NCBI GenBank assembly: GCA_028697885.1
Contig: JAQVER010000030.1
Span: 1 to 39,835 of the forward strand
Direction of reading: 5' to 3'
Origin: Desulfocapsaceae bacterium
GTDB taxonomy: Bacteria > Desulfobacterota > Desulfobulbia > Desulfobulbales > Desulfocapsaceae
DNA: 39,835 nt
The translations under genes were made by a program, and so were the position numbers. The notes beneath the pieces were generated by a model that made no database searches, was not told the origin of the DNA, and was given only the letters and a program-made list of their open reading frames with translations. Of the stretch, positions 11,310 through 21,025 are shown piece after piece. Within the stretch, counting starts at the first letter, position 1. The number at the start of each line of letters is the position of its first letter.

Positions 11310-12128
11310 TTAAAACAATTTTCCCTCTTTGCTGTGCGAGACGATAAGCTGGCGAAACATCTCGACAATACCGCGGGAAAGCAGGGTGATGGAGTGGGCA
11401 TTTATATTCTGTGCGGCAGAACGGTCGACGAGGATGTTCAATTCCGAGGGAAAACCATCTTCGGCTTGCCAGTAATTAACCAGAAAAGGAACTTTGGGTA
11501 GGGGCATAATCAGCAGGGAATGATCCGCACCGCCAGTTGCGGTCATTGCCTGTGCACCAAAAAGAAAAAACATCTCAAAAACCAGTTCGCTGTGGGCATC
11601 TGTCAGTTGTCGTAGCGGCTCTTCGCAGCGATGAGTGAAGTACTGGCTCCATTCTGCAGCACCGGGAAGCTCGCCAAAGGGAACCCAATCATTTTTAGGC
11701 TCTATGCCCTGACAATCCAGAACATAATGCAGTATGGGGACATAGAGCCAGTGATTGACGTGGCAGCTGGAGGTCATTTCCCCCTGGGGGCTAATGAAAA
11801 AATCCCTTCCCAGGCAGTTGATGGCCAGGTTCCCGTTTGTTAACTGGGCGCCAATGCGTGGGGCAACATGGCTAAAATCAAGATGGCGCACTTCCTGTTG
11901 CAGTTTGCTGATGACTTCTTCGTGTTCGTCGGCCATGGAACGTCGCCTGACAATCCGGGAGCTTAATTGCGCGACAATCTTCTTGTCCAGATAGGGACAT
12001 CCCTGCAGGGGTTTCATACCCTGAATCACCGATGCGGCAAAGGCCATGCATGAAGGGACACCACAGTGACCACAGTTTGTTTTGGGTAGGACCTTGTAGA
12101 TCTCCAAGGGGTTTTTTATCTTAGTCAT
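11310..12128 (-). CDS. [4Fe-4S]-binding DUF3786-type protein coupled to motA
   Basis: A 272-residue soluble protein. Residues 17-50 form a four-cysteine cluster, NCGHCGVPSC followed 16 residues later by GCPYLD, the [4Fe-4S] motif of the CFeSP large-subunit/AcsD type. The rest (about 85-270) resembles DUF3786, a family of unknown function found mainly in anaerobes. I chose the ATG at 12128 (MTKIKNPLEIYK). It overlaps the end of motA by 8 bp (ATGACTAA), and the longer frame merely runs through motA in another phase. Overlap with a stator gene implies co-translation. A redox link to motility is speculation. AcsD-like pterin or corrinoid binding is the main alternative. The domain name is recalled, not searched. 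Confidence 0.82.
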   Translation of the reverse strand: MTKIKNPLEIYKVLPKTNCGHCGVPSCMAFAASVIQGMKPLQGCPYLDKKIVAQLSSRIVRRRSMADEHEEVISKLQQEVRHLDFSHVAPRIGAQLTNGNLAINCLGRDFFISPQGEMTSSCHVNHWLYVPILHYVLDCQGIEPKNDWVPFGELPGAAEWSQYFTHRCEEPLRQLTDAHSELVFEMFFLFGAQAMTATGGADHSLLIMPLPKVPFLVNYWQAEDGFPSELNILVDRSAAQNINAHSITLLSRGIVEMFRQLIVSHSKEGKLF

Positions 12129-12954
12129 GAACACGCGGGCCTTCTTCTGTCTCTTCCCGAATGTTGAAACGCTCCTTGATTTTTCGATACGACACCAGCT
12201 TTTCGATTCTTTCGGAGGGGGTGAGGAAGGATTCAAGCTTGGTCTTGAGAATGACGGAGTTCATCTCCGAATCAATGGCGATGACGCCCTCCATGATGAT
12301 TTTCTGCAGGAGCAGCTCATGGTTGGTTCGCTCTCGCAGATTTGCCGCAAAAGGAAGAAAAAAATAATTGGAAAAAAGGATGCCGTAAAGAGTGGAGGTG
12401 AGGGCAACGGGGATGGCTTTCAGGATAATGGAGGTATCACCAATGCCACCAAGCATGGAGACAAGGCCGATTACTGAACCGATAATGCCAAAGGCCGGAA
12501 AAAAATCGGCAATAGTACGAAGGATGCGTTCTGAATCCTCTCGCCGCAGTTTGAAAAAATACATCTCAGTACTTAAGATGTCACGGATTTGGCTGCTGTG
12601 AAAGCCATCAACCAGACAACCAAGGGCGCGGCGGAGAAAAAGAATGGATGTCTCGTTCTCTTTCTCCTGCAGAGATAAAATACCTTCTATCCTCGACTTG
12701 ATGGAAAGGTCGATGAGAATTTCAATGATTTCTGTTTCTTTCTTGATCTCTGTCGTGTAGGCCGATCGCATTACCTTGGCCACAATTCTCAGTTGTTCCA
12801 TGCGGAAACTGATCAGGGTTGAAGCGAAGGTCCCGCCAAAGACGATCAGCAGTCCTGAAATATTAAAATAGAGGCTGATATTGCCATTGATGGAGAAACC
12901 CAGAATGAAAAGGGCACTGCAGAGAAACAAGCCGATAAGGTTTTTATTTTTCAT
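12121..12954 (-). CDS. motA: Flagellar motor stator protein MotA
   Basis: A 277-residue inner-membrane protein of the MotA/PomA type, which with MotB forms the ion-conducting stator that drives flagellar rotation. Four hydrophobic segments are visible: two at the N-terminus (about 8-25 and 30-48) and two after a large cytoplasmic loop (about 150-172 and 178-200). The third contains the family core FFPAFGIIGSVIGLVSMLGG. Length and layout are normal. The preceding gene is MotB-like, so the order is motB-motA, the reverse of the common arrangement. A 151-bp gap separates the two, and the 3' end overlaps the Fe-S gene. Whether it conducts protons or sodium cannot be decided from these residues. 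Confidence 0.88.
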   Translation of the reverse strand: MKNKNLIGLFLCSALFILGFSINGNISLYFNISGLLIVFGGTFASTLISFRMEQLRIVAKVMRSAYTTEIKKETEIIEILIDLSIKSRIEGILSLQEKENETSILFLRRALGCLVDGFHSSQIRDILSTEMYFFKLRREDSERILRTIADFFPAFGIIGSVIGLVSMLGGIGDTSIILKAIPVALTSTLYGILFSNYFFLPFAANLRERTNHELLLQKIIMEGVIAIDSEMNSVILKTKLESFLTPSERIEKLVSYRKIKERFNIREETEEGPRVHD

Positions 12955-13105
12955 TGACCGGAACTCATTAGGTAAAAGATATTCAGAGCTGGACGCTTAT
13001 TTCTGGCTCTACAGGCCATTTAAGCCGTTGTTCAAAAATAACATGGCCAATTGAAGAGTCGGAACGGCATAAGGGTCCGTAAAGAAATGTGGATAAAAGG
13101 TCAAG

Positions 13106-14266
13106 TTATTTCTTGACGGCCTCTAAGTCTTCAGAACTGGCCTGAGCTGCTGGTGGCAGCTTTTTTGAGATAATAATTTCAACCCGGCGGTTGCTGGCCC
13201 TGTTTTCCGCATTAGTATTTGGTTTTACCGGACGAAAGGAAGAATAGCCACTGACCACAAATTGATTGGGATTCATGTTTGTTTCTTCAATGAGAAAACG
13301 GGCAACCCTGCTGGCTCTGGCCACTGAGAGTTCCCAGTTTGTGTTGAAACGTTCTGAATGCATTGGGAGATTGTCGGTGTGGCCAATAACATTAATCATA
13401 AAAGGGGTCTGCTTAATAGCGGTTGCGATTTTTTGCAGAGACTCTTTGGCTGCCTTTGAAAGGTCAGCCTTGCCGGTGTTAAAAAGAAGATCACCGGTAA
13501 GGATGATACGCATGGTATTATCGGGGATAAGATCAATAGATGCAAATTTTTTGAGATTGTTTTTGTCCAATGCCTGTTGGCTGAGGTCGTAGATGGCGTC
13601 CAGTGGGACAGCAGGTATCTGCGTTTTTGCTGTATCAGGACCTGGGGGAGAAGGTTTATCCTGCGGCAGGACAGGCTTGGATTCCGAAGTTAAAACTTGG
13701 TTGTCATGAATGTCGATTGTTGTGTGGGGCTCTCTCTTTGCAGCCTTCTCAAGGATATCAGATCTGGAAAGCCTCTTTTCTTCTTCCGGGCTCATGGCCT
13801 CCCCGGTAACAGTTTCCACTTTTTTTATGGTTCCGGCAGTAATAAAAGGAAGCCCTTGCTGGATGGGTGGAAATGGCAGAGATGCATTATTATCTGTGTT
13901 GTTGATATCTATGGCGTCAGTGGTTGAGCCGCCAACAATTTCAGGCTTTTTTTTGACCAGAAAATCTTCATGGGCCGATTGATAGACAAACATGGTGAGA
14001 AAAAGGATGAACATGGTCATCATCAGATCTGACCAGGCAATGGACCAGTGAACTGCCTTGGGAGTCCTTGAACGATAAAAGGTGTCATCGACCAGAAAAT
14101 CCATATCTCGAAACTTGTTATCGAGAGGGGAGGTGGGGGGGGATATGCCTTTGGTGGATAAATTTACAGGATTTGGGGGTGGTTGCTTTTCCTGTTCCGG
14201 AACCACTGTTTGCTCAGATCCTTCTGAGGGAACGTTTTCAGTCATATTTATAAGATCTGGATTCAA
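13106..14266 (-). CDS. motB: Stator protein MotB with OmpA-like peptidoglycan-binding domain
   Basis: A 386-residue protein with an unusually long cytoplasmic N-terminus (about 73 residues, Pro/Glu-rich). One membrane helix follows (WSIAWSDLMMTMFILFLTMF, about residues 74-93) carrying the essential ion-binding aspartate at D80 (D32 in E. coli). A long, Pro- and Lys-rich periplasmic linker (about 100-235) leads to an OmpA-like domain with the NVIGHTDNLP core and the NRRVEIIISK end. The C-terminal domain anchors the stator to peptidoglycan. The gene starts the operon motB-motA-DUF3786. The long N-terminus and linker differ from typical MotB of about 300 residues. An ATG at codon 8 is an alternative start. 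Confidence 0.87.
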   Translation of the reverse strand: MNPDLINMTENVPSEGSEQTVVPEQEKQPPPNPVNLSTKGISPPTSPLDNKFRDMDFLVDDTFYRSRTPKAVHWSIAWSDLMMTMFILFLTMFVYQSAHEDFLVKKKPEIVGGSTTDAIDINNTDNNASLPFPPIQQGLPFITAGTIKKVETVTGEAMSPEEEKRLSRSDILEKAAKREPHTTIDIHDNQVLTSESKPVLPQDKPSPPGPDTAKTQIPAVPLDAIYDLSQQALDKNNLKKFASIDLIPDNTMRIILTGDLLFNTGKADLSKAAKESLQKIATAIKQTPFMINVIGHTDNLPMHSERFNTNWELSVARASRVARFLIEETNMNPNQFVVSGYSSFRPVKPNTNAENRASNRRVEIIISKKLPPAAQASSEDLEAVKK

Positions 14267-14407
14267 TGGTAGTTTCGGCTGCTGGTAGAGGATTGCTTTT
14301 TCCTCTCTGTCTTATCGGAACTCATGGTAAAGAACAAAAGAAAAAATCCAAAAGCCGGTAAGTCAGTTGGTCATGTTTTTGTTCAATGGTTTAATAATTA
14401 ATCCAAT

Positions 14408-15214
14408 TCAAATCCCCGTAAGGAGCTCAGTCTCTTCCAGATAGGCAAAGGCCTGCCATAGATCTTCCCGGCTGTGAGGTTCCAGGGTAATGAGCGGATG
14501 GAGGTCATGCTGGCGCAGGAACTGGAAAAGACCGGAGAAATCAAACTTTCCCCGTCCCGGTGCCAGATGCTGGTCACGATCGCCATGATTGTCATGCAGA
14601 TGTAATTGTCCCAGCCAGGGCGAGAGCGCCGGCAGCCACTCTTGCCAGGACGAGTGAGAAAAACTTAACAGATGGCCCACGTCAAGGCAGAATCCGGCAT
14701 AGGGTGAGTTGAGCTGTGTCAGGATAGATTTATGGGCAGCGGGCGATTTTTCATAGGTGTTTTCAAGCATGATCGGCACCTGATGCTTGGTGGCCGTTTG
14801 CAGAACTTCTTGCCAGGTGGCAAGAGCGGTAGCTGTCCACTCTCCTAGTTTGTATCCTTGTTTATTTTCCTCAAACTGGAGATGGCAGACAATAGAGCGC
14901 GGCCGAAAGACTTCCAGAAGTTCAAAGGCACGCCGCAATTTTTCGCGACTGGCTGCCAGAATATAAGGGTCCAAAGCACCGGATGCCAGATCAAAAAAAG
15001 GGGCATGGAGGGTACAGGCAAGTTTGTGTTTTTGGAGAATTTCGGCGATCCGCTTGAATTCGTGAGGGTCTTCATCGTAAAGACAGGTACCTTCCAGGCC
15101 AATTTCAGGTTGGATTCCGTGTTCAATAAAGAAATCCAGGTATTCTGTTTTCAGTGTCTGCCAAGGGGCGTTGACAAAACACCTTTGAGTAATTTGTTTG
15201 TTGAGAGGTTTCAT
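14408..15214 (-). CDS. Sugar phosphate isomerase/epimerase-like TIM-barrel protein
   Basis: A 268-residue protein of the xylose isomerase-like/AP endonuclease 2 fold. Metal-site segments are in the expected order: HAPFFDLASG, CHLQFEEN, LENTYEKSP (Glu), CLDVGHLLSF (Asp and His), LHLHDNHGDRDQH and the late TLEPHSRE. I selected the ATG at 15214 (MKPLNKQITQRC). The longest frame starts at TTG at 15274 inside the lipoprotein gene and is less likely. It follows the lipid-transport operon on the same strand and may be its last member. Substrate is unknown; proteins of this fold act on sugar phosphates, inositols or hydroxypyruvate. An endonuclease IV role is less likely because the length and motifs fit the isomerase group. 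Confidence 0.82.
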   Translation of the reverse strand: MKPLNKQITQRCFVNAPWQTLKTEYLDFFIEHGIQPEIGLEGTCLYDEDPHEFKRIAEILQKHKLACTLHAPFFDLASGALDPYILAASREKLRRAFELLEVFRPRSIVCHLQFEENKQGYKLGEWTATALATWQEVLQTATKHQVPIMLENTYEKSPAAHKSILTQLNSPYAGFCLDVGHLLSFSHSSWQEWLPALSPWLGQLHLHDNHGDRDQHLAPGRGKFDFSGLFQFLRQHDLHPLITLEPHSREDLWQAFAYLEETELLTGI

Positions 15215-15242
15215 TCTTTTGTCCGAGGATATTCCTTCTTGT

Positions 15243-15845
15243 TTATTTTTCCGAGGAGATGGCTGATTCGGCAATCTCCTGGCTAAGGAGGGTGAGACCC
15301 TGACTCAAGGCTGTTGCCAGAGACGCATAGCTGTCATCGGCAAGGGGCACATGGAACAGGGATGAATGCGCCTTGATAATGGATTTGTCCTGCAGATCAA
15401 AGAGGAGCCAGCGAGCTTCAATGGTGGCGCTCTTATCTTCTGACCCCTCAAATCTAAGAATGTCAATAGCAGCTCTTCTTCCCTCAATACCAGCTATTGT
15501 AACAGGATAAAGATAGACCGGAGTGGGCTTGAGCAGACTTCCCACGTCGGCCACCAGTTGATTGCTGATCATCTCTGCCAGATCGCCGGCCCATTCCTGG
15601 CCGGCAATGAGTTCAATCCGGGTTGCCTCATACCGTCTGATCATCCTTGGCTGGTCAAGATAGCTTGCCACCTTCACTGGTCCTATCAAGATGGTCATGG
15701 GGCGATCCTGTTGAGGCAGGGCCTGGAGGGATGGCGCTGGACTCAGGGTGTATTGTCGCACAGATTTTGCTTGAAAGCAGCCACTCAAGGTCCCTATGAG
15801 GCAGCAGGCCAGGAAGGTGAATAGAAAAAAAGGATTTGTTTTCAT
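15243..15845 (-). CDS. PqiC/ABC-auxiliary outer-membrane lipoprotein
   Basis: A 200-residue lipoprotein with a lysine-containing N-terminus, hydrophobic stretch and lipobox LSGC, with lipidated Cys at position 23. The mature part resembles ABC-type transport auxiliary lipoproteins (PqiC/YmbA, DUF330): TLSPAPSLQ near the start, then ILIGPVKVASYLDQPRMIRR, the conserved segment of that family. Such lipoproteins cap MCE tunnels at the outer membrane. Its ATG overlaps the stop of the MCE gene (ATGA), giving the operon mlaE-mlaF-mlaD-pqiC-like. This mixes Mla-type ABC parts with a Pqi-type lipoprotein and lacks an mlaC gene nearby. Confidence 0.87.
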   Translation of the reverse strand: MKTNPFFLFTFLACCLIGTLSGCFQAKSVRQYTLSPAPSLQALPQQDRPMTILIGPVKVASYLDQPRMIRRYEATRIELIAGQEWAGDLAEMISNQLVADVGSLLKPTPVYLYPVTIAGIEGRRAAIDILRFEGSEDKSATIEARWLLFDLQDKSIIKAHSSLFHVPLADDSYASLATALSQGLTLLSQEIAESAISSEK

Positions 15846-16885
15846 TTGGAAGATTGTTCCCCCTGTTCTGCTCCAAAGAGGAGTCTTTGAGGGTTGCGAT
15901 CGAGAGATTCAGTAAAGAGGCGAATAGATTTAGCCGCTTTGCCCAGTTCAATGATACTTTCAGTCAGTTGATAATGGAGTGGGGAATCGGTTGCTGTGGA
16001 TTGTTCAAGATTCGTCATGAGTGACTCGATAGCCTGCATGGCTACACCGATATCGTCTGTGGCAGTGTTCATCGTGGTGAAAAACGGTTCGATTTGGCCG
16101 TCAATATGGCCAATCATTTGGTTGGAATTGTCTGAGAGTTGGGAAACCCTGTCAAGGCTGGTGTCGAGTTTGTTAATCATTGGTAATAGGTTGTCGTCAA
16201 CCTTGGCAAGGATGGAGTGTAAGCTATCCAGACTGCTGAAAAAGACAGCAAGTTCTTTTTGGGACGTCTCCGAATTTAAGGCCTTCTCCAAGCTGGTGCT
16301 CATCTTTTCCAGGGCATCCATGGTCCTTGAGAATTTTACTGCGAGATCTTGAAAATTAAGGGATTGCATTGCCTGAGTCATTTGCTGCATTTCGGAAGGG
16401 ACCGTTGGGATTTCCAGGTATTTTCCTCCCTTGTCATGATAGATCGCCTTGCTGTCTTTTTGAATAGATAAATCAATATAAAGTTTGCCGGTGAGCAAAC
16501 TTTGTGATTTCAGAGAAGCCCTCAGTCCACGATTACACATTGTTTTAAGAAAGGTATTGATGTCATGGTTTGTCTCCTTCTTGTCTCTCCCTTCTACCTT
16601 GATAATTTTGGTGGGATTAAGATTGATCAGCACTGGCACGATAATCTGATACGTGTCAGCATTGATATCAATCTGGATTTCCTTTACTTCACCAATAGTA
16701 ATCCCTCGATAAGCGACAGGGGCGCCGACGTTCAGCCCCTGTAAAGAACCTTCAAAATAGACAATGGCGGTATTTTTGTTGCTGAAAAATTTACCGCCGC
16801 CAAAAATAACGATTCCACTTATCAGAAGTAGAAATGATAGGACGACAAAGGCACCAATACGGGTGGAATTTGCTTTTTTACTCAT
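15842..16885 (-). CDS. MCE-domain lipid-transport protein (MlaD-like)
   Basis: A 347-residue protein with one N-terminal membrane anchor (about 10-30) and one MCE domain (about 36-115; NVGAPVAYRGITIGEVKEIQ is its typical core). A long C-terminal region of about 200 residues is predicted helical and coiled (EMQQMTQAMQSL..., repeated hydrophobic heptads). MCE proteins form hexameric rings or tunnels that carry phospholipid between the membranes. The long helical part may form a needle like that of PqiB/Mce1 proteins rather than the short MlaD tail. Both ends overlap neighbours by ATGA, so it is translated together with the ATPase and the lipoprotein. Confidence 0.9.
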   Translation of the reverse strand: MSKKANSTRIGAFVVLSFLLLISGIVIFGGGKFFSNKNTAIVYFEGSLQGLNVGAPVAYRGITIGEVKEIQIDINADTYQIIVPVLINLNPTKIIKVEGRDKKETNHDINTFLKTMCNRGLRASLKSQSLLTGKLYIDLSIQKDSKAIYHDKGGKYLEIPTVPSEMQQMTQAMQSLNFQDLAVKFSRTMDALEKMSTSLEKALNSETSQKELAVFFSSLDSLHSILAKVDDNLLPMINKLDTSLDRVSQLSDNSNQMIGHIDGQIEPFFTTMNTATDDIGVAMQAIESLMTNLEQSTATDSPLHYQLTESIIELGKAAKSIRLFTESLDRNPQRLLFGAEQGEQSSK

Positions 16886-17700
16886 GAAATATGTGTATCC
16901 TTGTCACGTTTTTTGACAGCAGGACCGGGGGTGAGGGCTGGCCCCTGCTCACTGCCACCTCGGGTCAGGAATTGTTTGACTTTGGGGTTGCGTGTTGATT
17001 CAAGCAGGCTGTGTGGATCTCCCTGGGCAATCATGGTACGTGATTCAGCATCAAGGAAGACTGAGTCATTACCAATGGCAAAAATAGAGGCCAGCTCATG
17101 GGTGACGATCACAACCGTGGCACCCAGGCTGTCTCGGATCTCAAGGATCAGATCATCCAGCAGTTTAGCGCTGATAGGATCAAGTCCAGCCGAGGGCTCA
17201 TCAAAAAACAGGATCTCCGGATCGAGGGCGATGGCTCTTGCCAGACCTGCCCTTTTTTTCATGCCGCCGCTGATCTCTGAAGGATAGAAATGATCAAATC
17301 CGGCAAGGCCAACCAGGCGTAGCTTCAACGAGACAAGGTCGGCAATCTCATCCTGAGCCAAGGTTGTATGCTGGCGCAGGGGAAGGGAAACATTTTCGGC
17401 CAGGGTCATTGAACTGAGCAGGGCGCTGCTTTGATACAAGATGCCGCATCTGCGCATGATCTGGTTGCGATGTTTTTCCGAGGCTTCCCAGAAATTGGTA
17501 TCACGAAAATGGATCGTCCCGGCCGCCGGTTCTTTCAGGCCGATCATATGTCTGAGCAGGGTGGACTTTCCGCATCCCGAATCTCCCATGATCACAAAGA
17601 TATCGCCTTGCCGGATGGTGAAGGTCAGATCCCGCTGGAGGACAAATGAGCCGTAAGCCATGGTCAGATCTGTAACAGTGATTAAAGGTTGCGGCTGCAT
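16882..17700 (-). CDS. mlaF: Lipid-transport ABC ATPase (MlaF-like)
   Basis: A 272-residue cytoplasmic ATPase of the Mla/Ttg2A group. Walker A GDSGCGKST is at residues 39-47. The ABC signature is SGGMKKRAGLARAIALDPE, where the MKKR form is characteristic of MlaF, and is followed at once by Walker B LFFDEPSAGLDP and the switch VTHE. The C-terminal tail past residue 240 resembles the MlaF extension that hooks the partner subunit. It powers the permease encoded 39 bp upstream and overlaps the MCE gene downstream by ATGA. Function is phospholipid movement between inner and outer membranes; direction cannot be inferred. Confidence 0.92.
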   Translation of the reverse strand: MQPQPLITVTDLTMAYGSFVLQRDLTFTIRQGDIFVIMGDSGCGKSTLLRHMIGLKEPAAGTIHFRDTNFWEASEKHRNQIMRRCGILYQSSALLSSMTLAENVSLPLRQHTTLAQDEIADLVSLKLRLVGLAGFDHFYPSEISGGMKKRAGLARAIALDPEILFFDEPSAGLDPISAKLLDDLILEIRDSLGATVVIVTHELASIFAIGNDSVFLDAESRTMIAQGDPHSLLESTRNPKVKQFLTRGGSEQGPALTPGPAVKKRDKDTHIS

Positions 17701-17739
17701 ATTTTCAAGACAATGATACTTTTATGGTACTGCAAAGGG

Positions 17740-18927
17740 TTATATGCCGAGAATGTTGAAGATAATTGTCATAACCGCATCAGATACCACGATTAAGACA
17801 ATAGCCGTAACCACAGCTGATGTGGCCGCTGCCCCTACGGCTGATGCGCTGCGTCCGCACTGAATTCCTCTGAGGCAGCCGGAGAAGGCGACAAGATAGC
17901 CGAAAATAATTGCCTTGAACAGACCGACGCCAAAGTGTCTGAGGGTGACGGCGCCGATGGTTTGATTATAGTATTCAGTCATGCTGATATCGAGAGTAAA
18001 CCAGGCAATCAGAAAGCCACCGCCAATACCCAGCAGATCAGCCCAGAGTGCCAGTAAGGGCATCATCAGCAACAGGGCTGACATGCGCGGCAGGACCAGA
18101 AAATCTACGGGGTCAATCCCCATGGTTTGCAGAGCATCTATCTCTTCGTTGACCTGCATGGTGCCAAGTTGAGCGGCGAAGGCGGCACCGGTCCTGCCGG
18201 CCATAATAATAGCGGCCATCATCGCCCCCATTTCTCTGGTCATGCCAAGACCAACCAGATTGGCAATATAGATCTCTGCCCCGAATAACTGTAACTGCAC
18301 TGCTCCCACAAAAGCAAGGATGATACCAACCAACACAGAGATAAGTGACACTATGGGCAGTGCCGCCGGGCCACACTCTTCAAGAAAACCAAAGAAGTCA
18401 GACTTGAGGAACTGGGCTTTTCCTGAAAAGAGCCGGAGGTAACTCAGGGTGATCGTGCCGGTAAAGAGAAGGAACTCGCTGCAGTCCTGAATCAGATAGG
18501 ATGTCTTGTCGCCAACGGTTGCAAGGAAAGATTGGTCTCTTTCTTCCGGTTTGAAAGGAGCCTTCCCAGGGGATGCGGAGGCCAGGGCCAGAAGGCGTTG
18601 CGCTCCGGATGGCAGCTCCTCGGCAACAAAGAGGATATTGTTCAGATTTGCAAACTCTTTAATATCATTTAAAATTATAAGAAAGCGACTGTCCCAGGCC
18701 TGCAGCTCTTCAGTATTAAAAGAGATGGAGTCTGTTTTGTCGGTAAAAAAAGACTTGATTTCAATAAAGGAAGGAAAAACACTGTGGATTGTCCATTGAC
18801 CTTTGAAAGAAAGATGAAGGTCCGTTCCTTTTTTCTCTGCCTCGACAGTGCCTTCTGCTCTCAAATTGTCAGCTCTTTCCTGTATTTTATCTGATTCCAT
18901 GCAAACCTGATTTGTATTATTCTTCAT
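17740..18927 (-). CDS. mlaE: STAS-MlaE fusion permease of the lipid ABC system
   Basis: A 395-residue protein. The last 240 residues are a standard MlaE permease with five or six helices and the family signature MTREMGAMMAAIIMAGRTGA, then QVNEEIDALQTMGIDP. The first 150 residues are soluble and look like a STAS-type domain (GTDLHLSFKGQWTIHS near 33-48, then NTEELQAWDSRFLIILNDI). In E. coli the STAS partner MlaB is a separate protein, so here it appears fused to the permease. The ATG at 18900 (MESDKIQ) has AGG upstream and is an alternative start to 18927. It is the first gene of the operon. The divergent promoter region toward rplU lies just upstream. Confidence 0.88.
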   Translation of the reverse strand: MKNNTNQVCMESDKIQERADNLRAEGTVEAEKKGTDLHLSFKGQWTIHSVFPSFIEIKSFFTDKTDSISFNTEELQAWDSRFLIILNDIKEFANLNNILFVAEELPSGAQRLLALASASPGKAPFKPEERDQSFLATVGDKTSYLIQDCSEFLLFTGTITLSYLRLFSGKAQFLKSDFFGFLEECGPAALPIVSLISVLVGIILAFVGAVQLQLFGAEIYIANLVGLGMTREMGAMMAAIIMAGRTGAAFAAQLGTMQVNEEIDALQTMGIDPVDFLVLPRMSALLLMMPLLALWADLLGIGGGFLIAWFTLDISMTEYYNQTIGAVTLRHFGVGLFKAIIFGYLVAFSGCLRGIQCGRSASAVGAAATSAVVTAIVLIVVSDAVMTIIFNILGI

Positions 18928-19117
18928 GAAAAATGATAATTTTTATATTATAAATGTTTTTCTGGAAAGTGCCCTTTATTTAATCTTCTGCCCTATAAGC
19001 ATATTGAACTAATAGGGAAAAAAAGATTGACATCTGCTGAAAAAAAGAGTCTTTTGTATTGTTTCTCGTAGTTGTGAAAGGTGGTATATCCAGGTTTTTT
19101 CCAAAGAGGGATCTATA
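18928..19117. promoter_or_regulatory. Divergent promoter region mlaE / rplU
   Basis: This AT-rich gap of 190 bp separates the minus-strand lipid operon from the plus-strand ribosomal genes. On the plus strand a good -35 box TTGACA lies at about 19027, but the corresponding -10 is poor (TCTTTT or TATTGT at non-ideal spacing). AGAGGGA stands 7-8 bases before the rplU ATG. No clear ribosomal-protein autoregulatory structure was recognised. Confidence 0.35.
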
Positions 19118-19429
19118 ATGTATGCAATAGTACGTACCGGTGGAAAGCAGTATCAGGTAGCTTGTGGAGATCAGCTGCGGGTAGAAAAAATAAATGGGAA
19201 TGTTGGGGATGTCATTGAATTAAGTGATGTCTTGATGGTGGTTGATGGAGAAAATGCTCAGATTGGCCGTCCGGTTCTGGAGAATGCCAAGGTTGTAGCC
19301 CGGATCGCCGAGCAGGGCAAGGCCAAAAAGATTCTTGTCTTCAAGAAGAAAAAACGTCAGGGTTATAAAGTGAAAAATGGCCATCGCCAGCTTTATACCG
19401 CTCTGCAGATTCAGGAAATCAACGCATAA
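19118..19429 (+). CDS. rplU: 50S ribosomal protein L21
   Basis: A 103-residue protein matching L21 over its whole length: MYAIVRTGGKQYQV at the N-terminus, and the RNA-binding C-terminal stretch KKKKRQGYKVKNGHRQ with the terminal LYTALQIQEI. It is a component of the large subunit that contacts 23S rRNA. AGAGGGA provides the ribosome site. It starts the conserved block rplU-rpmA-obgE, with rpmA 80 bp downstream, and is presumably co-transcribed with it. Confidence 0.98.
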   Translation: MYAIVRTGGKQYQVACGDQLRVEKINGNVGDVIELSDVLMVVDGENAQIGRPVLENAKVVARIAEQGKAKKILVFKKKKRQGYKVKNGHRQLYTALQIQEINA

Positions 19430-19509
19430 GAGTTTTTTACACCATCTTATATACAAAACGAAAAGCACATACCCGGTTAAGTACGTTACCTGGTAAAAAG
19501 GAGTAGATC

Positions 19510-19767
19510 ATGGCACATAAGAAGGCGGGCGGCAGTTCCAGAAACGGTCGCGACAGTGCAGGGCAGCGCAGGGGAGTAAAGAGATTCGGTGGACAGAATG
19601 TCACAGCCGGGAGTATTCTGGTTCGACAGGTTGGCACCAAGATCCATCCTGGAACCAATGTAGGCTGTGGTCGAGATTATACCCTGTTTGCCAAAATTGA
19701 TGGCGTTGTGACATTTGAAGATTTCGGTCGCAACAAAAAGCGGGTCAGTATCTATCCCGCAGTTTGA
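19510..19767 (+). CDS. rpmA: 50S ribosomal protein L27
   Basis: An 85-residue protein with the typical start [16 protein letters not shown] and the core [20 protein letters not shown]27 reaches toward the peptidyl-transferase centre. The N-terminus has the uncleaved form (no Firmicutes-type pro-sequence), consistent with a proteobacterium. AAAAAGGAG lies upstream of the ATG. It sits between rplU and obgE, as in most bacteria, and is followed by an intrinsic terminator before obgE. Confidence 0.98.
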   Translation: MAHKKAGGSSRNGRDSAGQRRGVKRFGGQNVTAGSILVRQVGTKIHPGTNVGCGRDYTLFAKIDGVVTFEDFGRNKKRVSIYPAV

Positions 19768-19828
19768 TTATTGCTCTAGTTCCCTTCTTGGAGCCATCTC
19801 AAGTGACATGGCTTTAAAACAGGTTTAG

Positions 19829-19871
19829 GCTCGACTTCAATGATCCTTATTGATTGTCGAGCTTTTTTTTT
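19829..19871 (+). terminator. Intrinsic terminator between rpmA and obgE
   Basis: The stem GCTCGAC (19829-19835) pairs with GTCGAGC (19856-19862), and inner pairing of TCAAT with ATTGA extends it. A run of nine T's follows from 19863. It probably ends part of the rplU-rpmA transcript, so obgE may be expressed by read-through or from its own promoter. Confidence 0.8.
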
Positions 19872-19895
19872 AATGTTCTTTCAGAAGGGGTTTGA

Positions 19896-20960
<1,065 letters not shown>

Positions 20961-21025
20961 CTTTTAGAATACGTACCCTCTGTAAAATTTTGGGTACTCT
21001 ATGATACATTGGGTTTTATTTGATC

